A stretch of DNA of 64,000 nt, from NCBI RefSeq assembly GCF_004216565.1, contig NZ_SGWV01000009.1:186001-250000 (forward strand). Direction: 5' to 3'. This document shows, in pieces, positions 12,583 to 19,131 of this stretch. Under the pieces are notes generated by a model. It saw only the letters and a list, made by a program, of their open reading frames with translations. It did no database searches and was not told the DNA's origin. The translations under genes and the position numbers were made by a program. The first letter of the stretch is position 1. Each line of letters begins with the position of its first letter. The stretch comes from Sphaerotilus mobilis. GTDB taxonomy: Bacteria > Pseudomonadota > Gammaproteobacteria > Burkholderiales > Burkholderiaceae_C.

Positions 12583-13923
12583 TCACGCCGCCGGCAGCAC
12601 CGTGCCCGAGCAGGTGCCCAGGCCGATGCGGCGCGCCCCGGCGCGTTCGCCCCAGGCCCGCAGGATGACGGTGTCGCCGTCCTGCAGGAAGGTGCGGGTC
12701 TCGCCACCGGGCAGGTCCAGCGCCCGCTTGCCACCGGCGCTGAGCTCCAGCATCGAGCCGCCCTGTTCCGGCAAGGGGCCCGACAGCGTGCCACTGCCCA
12801 GCAGGTCGCCGCTGCGCAGGTTGCAGCCGCCGACCGTGTGGTGGGTGACCAGCTGGGCGAAGGTCCAGTAGGCCGCCTCGGTCGTGCGGCCGATCGACAG
12901 GCGGTGCGGTGCGCGGCCGGCGGCGCGCATCGCGGCGGTCTGGATCAGCACCTCCAGCACGAGATCGAGCTGGCCGCTGGCGCGGTTGGCCGCGCCGTCG
13001 AGGTAGGGCAGCGGCTGCGGGTCTTCGGCCGCGCGCACAAACGGCGCGCGGAAGGGCGCGAGCGCATCCATCGTGACGATCCAGGGCGAGACCGTGCTGG
13101 CGAAGTTCTTGGCCAGAAAGGGGCCCAGCGGCTGGTATTCCCAGGCCTGCACGTCGCGGGCGGACCAGTCGTTGAGCAGCACCACGCCGAACAGATGCGC
13201 CTCGGCGGCGTCCAGCCCGATGGCATCGCCCAGCGCATTGCCCCGGCCGATCAGCGCCCCCAGCTCCAGCTCATGGTCGAGCCGGCGGCTCGGGCTCAGG
13301 ATGGGCTCGGCATGGTCCGGCCCCTTGATCTGGCCATGTGGCCGGCGCACCGGCGTGCCGCTGACGACGAGCGACGAGCTGCGGCCGTGGTAGCCGATGG
13401 GCACCCACTTGTAGTTGGGCAACAGCGGGTTGTCGGGCCGGAACAGCGTGCCCACCGTGGTGGCGTGGTGGATGCCGGTGTAGAAGTCGGTGTAGTCGCC
13501 GATCTCGCAGGGCAGCGCCATCTCGGCCTGCGCCTGCGGCAGCAAGGCCCCGGACAAGGCCGGCTGCATCGCCGATCCGGCGCGCAGCGCGCGGCTCAGC
13601 GCCAGACGCACGGCCCGCTGCGGCGCGCGGCCCAGGGCCATGTAGCCGTTCAGGTCGCCGGCCGCCAGCAAGGCCAGCGCGGGCATCACCTCGGCCGGCC
13701 AGCCGCTGGCCGATGCGGCGATCGACAGGTCCAGCACCTGGTCGCCAATGGCCACGCCCACGCGCAAGGCGCCGCCCAGGCCGGCCGGGCGGAAGCGGCC
13801 AAAGGGCAGGTTCTGGATGGGGAAATCGGTCTGCGTCGCGTTGGCCGACGCCACCCAGCTCGTCAGCGCCGGGTCGTGGCTCTCGTCGAGCGCGGGCGTG
13901 TCTGCGGTCACCGATGCGCTCAC
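12583..13923 (-). CDS. fahA: Fumarylacetoacetase
   Basis: A 446-residue enzyme that hydrolyses fumarylacetoacetate to fumarate and acetoacetate, the last step of homogentisate/tyrosine catabolism. Known FAH residues are recognisable: DYTDFYTGIHHA (metal Asp and the base His), the E-x-E metal motif in HELELGALIG, the second metal Asp in LLNDWSARD, and the NFASTVSPW loop. The GTG at 13923 was chosen because it overlaps the stop of the upstream VOC gene (GTGA) and no suitable ATG follows nearby. No maleylacetoacetate isomerase or hmgA is visible in the window. Confidence 0.93.
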   Translation of the reverse strand: MSASVTADTPALDESHDPALTSWVASANATQTDFPIQNLPFGRFRPAGLGGALRVGVAIGDQVLDLSIAASASGWPAEVMPALALLAAGDLNGYMALGRAPQRAVRLALSRALRAGSAMQPALSGALLPQAQAEMALPCEIGDYTDFYTGIHHATTVGTLFRPDNPLLPNYKWVPIGYHGRSSSLVVSGTPVRRPHGQIKGPDHAEPILSPSRRLDHELELGALIGRGNALGDAIGLDAAEAHLFGVVLLNDWSARDVQAWEYQPLGPFLAKNFASTVSPWIVTMDALAPFRAPFVRAAEDPQPLPYLDGAANRASGQLDLVLEVLIQTAAMRAAGRAPHRLSIGRTTEAAYWTFAQLVTHHTVGGCNLRSGDLLGSGTLSGPLPEQGGSMLELSAGGKRALDLPGGETRTFLQDGDTVILRAWGERAGARRIGLGTCSGTVLPAA

Positions 13924-14459
13924 TGCTTGAACTCCCGCTGGTGGAAGAAGGCGGCGTGCGGCGGGGCGCGCTTGGTCTTGCTCCAGTCCTCCAGCATCTG
14001 CCACTTGACCGCGTCCATGCGGCGCAGCATGTCGGCCTCGTCCGGGTCCGGGCAGGCCAGTTCGACCCGGTGGCCGTTGGGGTCGAAGAAGTAGATCGAG
14101 TGAAACGCGCCGTGGTCGGTCACGCCCAGCACGTCGACGCCCTCGACTTCCAGGTGGGCCTTGAAGTCGAGCAGCTCGGCGCGGTCCTTGACCCGGAAGG
14201 CGATGTGCTGGACCCAGGCCGGCGTGTTCGGGTCACGGCCCATCGGCGGCTGGGTCGGCAGCTCGAAAAAGGCCAGCACATTGCCCTGGCCCGCATCGAG
14301 GAAGACGTGCATGTAGGGGTCGGGCGCCTTGGTGCTGGGCACCAGGTCCTCGGCGATGGCCAGCAGGAAGTCCATCTTCAGCATGCGGCCGTACCACTCG
14401 ACGGTTTCCTTGGCGTCGCGGCAGCGGTAGGCGACGTGGTGGATGCGGTCGATCTTCAT
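13920..14459 (-). CDS. VOC-family protein, probable ring-cleavage dioxygenase or glyoxalase-like enzyme
   Basis: A 179-residue single-pair VOC protein. Candidate metal ligands are H8 (IHHVAYR), E66 (FFELP), H85 (VQHIAFRV) and E133 (HRVELACP). The H8/H85/E133 set would fit a type I extradiol dioxygenase, while inclusion of E66 would fit glyoxalase I-like metal binding. The start ATG at 14459 follows a GGAG ribosome site. Placed between an aromatic-type FAD monooxygenase and fumarylacetoacetase, it is a candidate for the ring-opening step, because no cupin-type homogentisate dioxygenase is present. This role is inference. Confidence 0.75.
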   Translation of the reverse strand: MKIDRIHHVAYRCRDAKETVEWYGRMLKMDFLLAIAEDLVPSTKAPDPYMHVFLDAGQGNVLAFFELPTQPPMGRDPNTPAWVQHIAFRVKDRAELLDFKAHLEVEGVDVLGVTDHGAFHSIYFFDPNGHRVELACPDPDEADMLRRMDAVKWQMLEDWSKTKRAPPHAAFFHQREFKQ

Positions 14460-14496
14460 GGGGTGTGCTCCTTCGTTGTCCGGTCGATGACCCGGT

Positions 14497-14727
14497 TCAG
14501 ACGAGGCCGTCGCGCGCGGCGGCCAGCGCCTCGCGCAGCACGCGCAGGTCGCCGATGTGGTTGGCCAGCAGCAGCACCAGGCGGGCGTTGAGCTGCTCGC
14601 TCTGGGCGTCATCCAGGTCGCGGTGGCTGTCGATCAGCGCCTCGTAGAAGTCGTCGCCCGGCGTGTAGGCGCGCACGCTGCGCTCGCCGGGCGTGCCGAA
14701 GTTGGGCTGGGTGTTGAGGTGTGGCAT
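14497..14727 (-). CDS. Small DUF2783 protein
   Basis: A 76-residue acidic protein matching the pattern of DUF2783 proteins that I recall, including DDFYEALIDSHR, LNARLVLLLANHIGD and LREALAAAR. These are usually encoded next to FAD-dependent aromatic monooxygenases, as here, with the monooxygenase 17 bases upstream. The ATG at 14727 has a GAGGA-type ribosome site; an earlier ATG at 14757 would overlap the upstream gene. Function unknown; it may be an accessory subunit or stability factor for the monooxygenase. Confidence 0.75.
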   Translation of the reverse strand: MPHLNTQPNFGTPGERSVRAYTPGDDFYEALIDSHRDLDDAQSEQLNARLVLLLANHIGDLRVLREALAAARDGLV

Positions 14728-14744
14728 GGGAGCGGTCCTCGGGC

Positions 14745-16385
14745 TCAGTTCAGGCACAGCGCACGGGCCAGCGCGGCCTGCAGCGCCGCAGCGTCGAAGC
14801 CGCGCCAGCGGGCGGCCACATGCTGGTCCGGCCGGATCAGGTAGACCGTGCCGGGGCGGGCGTCGCAGCGGCGGGCGGCAAGGCCTTCGCTGTCGATCAG
14901 GTCACCGGCGACGACCATCGAGCCGGGCGGCTTGACGCGCCGCACGACCAGCGGCATCGGCGTGTCCGGCAGCGTCAGCTCGGCATCGCCAAACACCAGC
15001 AGCGTGAAGGCGCCGCCGACATGGCGCAGCAGCCAGTCGGCCTGGCCGTTGCGCACCACCGGCGCGTCGTCCAGCGGCGCGCCGGGGACCATCCAGCCCT
15101 CGAAGGCGTCGGCATCGGGCGTGTTCAGCGCCGAGCCCGTCAGCAGGGCCGGCACCGACAGCCGGCCGGAATTGACCAGCGCGCGGGCGAAGGGATGCTG
15201 GCGTGCCAGCCCCAGCACCGCGTTGCGGAAGGCCTTGGAGACGCGGCTCTTGGGCGTGATGAAGTCGGTCGAGCGGGTGCTGTTGCGCAGGTTCTCGTCG
15301 GCCGCGACGACCCGCTCGTCGGAGTAGCTGTCCAGCAGCGCCTCGGGCGCCACGCCGTCGATCACCGCCTTGAGCTTCCAGCCCAGGTTGTCGACGTCCT
15401 GGATGCCCGAGTTCGCACCCCGCGCGCCAAAGGGCGAGACCTGATGCGCCGCGTCGCCCGCGAACAGCACGCGCCCGTGTCGGAAGCGCGCCATGCGGCG
15501 GCACTGGAAGGTGTAGACGCTGACCCACTCCAGCTCGAACTCGCGGCCGTCGCCCAGCATCTCGCGGATGCGCGGGATGACCCGCTCGGGCTTTTTCTCC
15601 TCGTCGGGATCGGCGTCCCAGCCCAGCTGGAAGTCGATGCGCCAGACGTTGTCGGCCTCGCGGTGCAGCAGCACGCTCTGGCCCCGGTGGAAGGGCGGGT
15701 CGAACCAGAACCAGCGCTCGGCCGGGAAGTCGGCCTTCATCACCACGTCGGCGATCAGGAAGCGGTCCTTGAAGACCTGGCCCTCGATCTCCAGACCGAG
15801 CATGCGCCGGATCGGGCTGCGTGCGCCGTCGGCCACCACCAGCCAGTCGGCCCGCAGGGCGTAGACGCCGTCGGCGGTCTCCACCTGCAGCAGCGCGCCG
15901 TCGCCCTCGGGCGTGAGGCCGACCACCTTGCTCTTCCAGCGCAGCTCGATGCCGGGCAGCTCGGCGGCGCGGCGCAGCAGGAACTCTTCGAGGTAGTACT
16001 GCTGCAGGTTGACCATGCCGGGCCGCTCATGGCCGGGCTCGGCGACGAGGTCGAAGCGGAAGACCTCCTCGGTGTCGAAGAAGGTGCGGCCGACGTTCCA
16101 CGTCACGCCCTTGTCGACCACCGCCTGGCCGCAGCCCTGGCGGTCGAGGATCTGCAGCGTGCGCTGGGCGTAACACAGGCCGCGCGAGCCGATGCTGACG
16201 GTGTCGTCGTCGTCCAGCAGCAGCACCGGCAGACCTTGTTGCGCCAGCTCGATCGCCGCCGAGATGCCGACCGGCCCGGCGCCCACGACCACCACCGGCC
16301 GGCGCGGCACGGGGGCGTCCGGGCCGACATCGAGTTCGGGCGGACGCCGGTAATCGAAGCGCGGGTAGGTGTAGGTCGACAGCAC
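14745..16385 (-). CDS. FAD-dependent aromatic monooxygenase (MhpA/PheA-type)
   Basis: A 546-residue flavoprotein of the FAD_binding_3 class, which hydroxylates phenolic rings with NAD(P)H and O2. Visible are the N-terminal dinucleotide motif GAGPVG (about 35-40), the FAD ribityl-binding GD segment (FAGDAAHQVSPFGARG) and a C-terminal thioredoxin-like tail typical of MhpA-like hydroxylases. It starts a few bases after the MBL-fold gene on the same strand. The substrate is not determined by sequence; in context with fumarylacetoacetase it could prepare a hydroquinone-type ring such as homogentisate. Confidence 0.87.
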   Translation of the reverse strand: MLSTYTYPRFDYRRPPELDVGPDAPVPRRPVVVVGAGPVGISAAIELAQQGLPVLLLDDDDTVSIGSRGLCYAQRTLQILDRQGCGQAVVDKGVTWNVGRTFFDTEEVFRFDLVAEPGHERPGMVNLQQYYLEEFLLRRAAELPGIELRWKSKVVGLTPEGDGALLQVETADGVYALRADWLVVADGARSPIRRMLGLEIEGQVFKDRFLIADVVMKADFPAERWFWFDPPFHRGQSVLLHREADNVWRIDFQLGWDADPDEEKKPERVIPRIREMLGDGREFELEWVSVYTFQCRRMARFRHGRVLFAGDAAHQVSPFGARGANSGIQDVDNLGWKLKAVIDGVAPEALLDSYSDERVVAADENLRNSTRSTDFITPKSRVSKAFRNAVLGLARQHPFARALVNSGRLSVPALLTGSALNTPDADAFEGWMVPGAPLDDAPVVRNGQADWLLRHVGGAFTLLVFGDAELTLPDTPMPLVVRRVKPPGSMVVAGDLIDSEGLAARRCDARPGTVYLIRPDQHVAARWRGFDAAALQAALARALCLN

Positions 16386-16388
16386 GGC

Positions 16389-17345
16389 TCAGCCCTCCAG
16401 CGTTTCCCACATCTGGCGGTCACGCTCGGCCGTCCAGATGCGCGGATCGGCATGCTGGGTGGCCTCGTCGTAGCAGCGCGTCACGTCAAACGGCATGCAG
16501 TGGTCAAAGATGACCCAGTGGCCGTACTTGGGCTTGAGCGCCGCGTAGGTGTCCTTGTAGACCGCGTTGAGCGTCTTGCCCGCGTCGACGCCGGCCTTCA
16601 CGTTCGTCCAGACGTCGGAGATGAAGTCGCGCGTGCCCTGCAGGCCGGCCTGGACCTGCTCGGGCGTCGTCAGCGCCGCACCGCGCCCGGGCACCAAGGC
16701 GTTGGGCTGCAGCGCGGCGATGTTGTCCAGCGTCTTCGGCCAGTCCTGGAAGTAGGCGTCGCCGGCATAGGGCGTGGCGTCGAACTCGACCAGATCGCCG
16801 GAGAACAGGATCTTCTGCTCGGGCAACCACGCCACCGTGTCGCCCTTGGTGTGGCCGCGGCCGAGCTGGATCAGCTGGACTTCGAGCCGGCCCAGCCAGA
16901 TGCTCATGCGGCCGGTGAAGGTGATCGTCGGCCATGTCAGGCCGGCGGGCACGCTCTCGACGTTGCGGAACAGGCGCGGAAAGCGGCCGATCTCGCTGGC
17001 CTTGTCCTGTTCGCCGCGTTCGACGATCAGGTCGTGCGTGTCGCGGCTGGCGATGATGTGTTCGGGCTGGTAGGCCGACGCGCCCAGCACCCGCACCGCG
17101 TGGTAATGGCTCAGCACGACGTACTTGATCGGCTTGTCGGTGACCTCGCGGATGCGCCGGATCACGTCCTGCGCCATCACCGGCGTGGCCTGGGTGTCCA
17201 GCACCATCACCGCGTCGTCGCCCACGATGACGCCGGTGTTCGGATCGCCCTCGGCGGTGTAGGCGTAGGCGTTCTCGGACAGGCGGGTGAAGCTGACCTG
17301 CTTCTCGACCAGGTCGGCCTGGCTGGCAAAGGCTTTGGTGTTCAT
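16389..17345 (-). CDS. MBL-fold metallo-hydrolase-like protein with altered metal motif
   Basis: A 318-residue metallo-beta-lactamase-fold protein and the first gene of the catabolic cluster. The usual HxHxDH motif reads HYHAVR at 80-85. H80 and H82 are kept, but the Asp and third His that bind the second metal are replaced by V84 and R85. H165 (GRGHTKGD) and D184 (SGDLVEF) are present. It probably binds one metal or has a shifted site. The role in the pathway is unknown; a ring-fission product hydrolase or lactonase is conceivable. The gene is divergent from the IclR regulator. Confidence 0.82.
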   Translation of the reverse strand: MNTKAFASQADLVEKQVSFTRLSENAYAYTAEGDPNTGVIVGDDAVMVLDTQATPVMAQDVIRRIREVTDKPIKYVVLSHYHAVRVLGASAYQPEHIIASRDTHDLIVERGEQDKASEIGRFPRLFRNVESVPAGLTWPTITFTGRMSIWLGRLEVQLIQLGRGHTKGDTVAWLPEQKILFSGDLVEFDATPYAGDAYFQDWPKTLDNIAALQPNALVPGRGAALTTPEQVQAGLQGTRDFISDVWTNVKAGVDAGKTLNAVYKDTYAALKPKYGHWVIFDHCMPFDVTRCYDEATQHADPRIWTAERDRQMWETLEG

Positions 17346-17390
17346 GGCGGCGGCGGCTGGGTGGGTGGGATCGGGAGTTCGTCGATGTCT

Positions 17391-17446
17391 AACGAGTTCA
17401 ACTTATCCGAACGAGGCTTGATCTTAGGCAACTCGTTTGCTAGTGT
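17391..17446. promoter_or_regulatory. Divergent promoter region with putative IclR operator
   Basis: Between the catabolic operon and the IclR gene, an 8-bp inverted repeat AACGAGTT (17391-17398) / AACTCGTT (17430-17437) is separated by 31 bases, and TGTCTAAC occurs as a direct repeat at about 17386 and 17444. A plausible rightward promoter is TTGATC at 17418-17423, a 17-base spacer, then TAGTGT at 17441-17446. The right operator arm lies inside this spacer, so binding would block the regulator's own transcription. Confidence 0.5.
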
Positions 17447-17483
17447 CTAACTCATTCGTCTACGTGAAAACCCGAGCCACCCT

Positions 17484-18308
17484 GTGACCGACGCCGCCCT
17501 GCCCTTGTCCCTCGACACGTCCGACACCACCCTGGCGGTGTCCGACGCCACCGAGACAGCGCCCCGTGGCCCGCGCGGCATCCAGAGCGTGGAGGTCGGC
17601 GGCCAGCTGCTGATCGCGCTGGCCCATGTCGGTCGGCCCATGGCGCTCAAGGACCTGGCGCGCGAGGCCGGCATGGTCCCGGCCAAGGCCCATCCCTATC
17701 TGGTCAGCTACGGCAAGCTCGGCCTGGTCGTGCAGGACGCCGGCAGTGGCCACTACGGCTTGGGGCCGCTGGCGCTGCAGCTGGGCCTGATCAGCCTGCA
17801 GCAGTTCGACCCGGTGCGGCTGGCCAGCGCCGAGCTGCCGGCGCTGGCGCAGCAGGTCGGCCACACGGTCGCCATCGCCGTCTGGGGCAACCGCGGGCCG
17901 ACCATCGTCCGGCTGGAAGAAGGCCCGACCGCCGTGCACGTCAACATGCGCCACGGCACGGTGGTGTCGCTGGACGGCACCGCATCCGGCCTGCTGTTCG
18001 CAGCCCACCGGCCGGCGGTGGAGGTCGACACGATGCTGCGCGCCGAGAACGGCCAGACACCGGACGCGGCCTTCCTGGCGGTGCTCGACCAGGTCCGCGC
18101 ACAGGGCTGGGCCGCCCGCGTCGACGGCTCGATGCCGGGTGTCAGCGCACTGGCCACGCCGGTGTTCGACGGCTTCGGCGCGATGGTGCTGGCGCTGGTC
18201 GCCATCGGCCCGAGCGCCGCCCTGCCGGTCGACGCCAGCAGCCCCCTGCTGGCACCGCTGCGGGATGCGGCGCAGACCATCTCCCGGCGGATCGGCTGGC
18301 GCGGCTGA
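17484..18308 (+). CDS. IclR-family transcriptional regulator
   Basis: A 274-residue regulator with a winged helix-turn-helix at about residues 33-95 (PMALKDLAREAGMVPAKAH) and the C-terminal IclR effector-binding domain. It begins with GTG at 17484; the first 30 residues are Thr/Asp/Ala-rich and probably unstructured. Divergent orientation to the aromatic cluster suggests it controls that operon in response to a pathway substrate, as is usual for this family (PcaR, MhpR). Confidence 0.9.
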   Translation: MTDAALPLSLDTSDTTLAVSDATETAPRGPRGIQSVEVGGQLLIALAHVGRPMALKDLAREAGMVPAKAHPYLVSYGKLGLVVQDAGSGHYGLGPLALQLGLISLQQFDPVRLASAELPALAQQVGHTVAIAVWGNRGPTIVRLEEGPTAVHVNMRHGTVVSLDGTASGLLFAAHRPAVEVDTMLRAENGQTPDAAFLAVLDQVRAQGWAARVDGSMPGVSALATPVFDGFGAMVLALVAIGPSAALPVDASSPLLAPLRDAAQTISRRIGWRG

Positions 18309-18797
18309 CCGCCTTTCGGGTCGACGCCGGCGGTTGCATGAATGACACGAATTGCAACAGGAATCGGTCTTGAATTGGAAAAACGCTGCGCTCAGGAAAG
18401 CCTGATACCCCCTCATTCGCCTGGTTACAAGATCGTTTGCAGGGCAATAAGGTTCGCCTGGGTTGTCGGCGATAAACTCACATTTGTTAACAGACTGTTT
18501 CAAATAGGGGCCGGTTTTCGCAGCTGCAACTGCAACTTCGGTTGCAACTTCGATTGCAGCTGCGACGCACCGTTCGCCCAAGAGGCAGGGTTCCCCTGAG
18601 CCGGTGGCGGCACGCCCAGCGTGACCACCCGGCGGCTCAGGCGGCAGAGGGGCCGTTCGAGACCATCGCGCCAAGCGCGTCGGTCCTGGTCGAGCCTCCA
18701 CGCCCTGCCCGCATCGAAGGGGCTGCACGACACCGGGTCACGGGGTTCGTGAGCACGGTTCCGGCCCACAGGCCTCTGGATGCGAAGGACGCTTGCC
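18309..18797. other. Intergenic region upstream of the cellulose operon
   Basis: No coding sequence is supported in these 489 bases. It is locally AT-richer (18340-18510) and holds the TGCAAC repeat array. It must contain the promoter of the bcs operon, but no convincing sigma-70 or sigma-54 element could be identified. Confidence 0.6.
18333..18564. repeat. TGCAAC/GTTGCA repeats and nested cruciform upstream of the cellulose operon
   Basis: An 11-bp perfect inverted repeat CGCAGCTGCAA (18519-18529) / TTGCAGCTGCG (18554-18564) encloses a second hairpin, TGCAAC-TTCG-GTTGCA (18531-18546). The same DNA can be read as three 12-bp tandem units (TGCAACTTCGGT, TGCAACTTCGAT, TGCAGCTGCGAC). A separate GTTGCA (18333-18338) / TGCAAC (18353-18358) pair lies about 190 bases upstream. 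This may be a regulator-binding array or an RNA structure in the leader of the cellulose operon. Confidence 0.6.
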
Positions 18798-19007
18798 ATG
18801 GATGCACATGACGATCTGGCCAACCTGTTTCGACAGGTGGGTGCCATCCGCGACAGCTACCGCGAATTTGCGGTCGCCGAACTCCCCACCGCCCTGCCTG
18901 CGGACCCGCCCGCGCCGGCGGTGGTCATCGACACCGTCCCGGCCCGGGTTCGCCCGATCGACGCGGCGCGTCACCTGCCTGCCCTGGCAAGCGCCGGCCT
19001 GGCCTGA
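18798..19007 (+). CDS. Small BcsR/BcsP-like cellulose biosynthesis protein
   Basis: A 69-residue protein immediately upstream of bcsA. Its N-terminus (DDLANLFRQVG...DSYREF) matches the pattern I recall from the short BcsR/BcsP proteins of proteobacterial cellulose operons; the rest is Pro/Ala-rich. The ATG at 18798 was preferred to 18780 because an AAGGA ribosome site lies eight bases before it. BcsR-type proteins are known to help assemble and stabilise the cellulose secretion complex. The assignment rests on the short motif and position. Confidence 0.6.
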   Translation: MDAHDDLANLFRQVGAIRDSYREFAVAELPTALPADPPAPAVVIDTVPARVRPIDAARHLPALASAGLA

Positions 19008-19131
19008 ACCCGCGCCCTCGGGCCTGCGCCTGAGCGGCCACACCCCCCCTCTCCCGGACGTCCGCACCCCTGTGCGGCGTGATCGGCTGCGCGCCTGTGC
19101 CTCGCGCCACCTTCAAGACTGAACTGCCACC

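Noticed and set aside
18400-18560. Sigma-54 promoter upstream of bcs
   Set aside because: No GG-N10-GC with flanking TGGCAC/TTGCA could be found at correct spacing.
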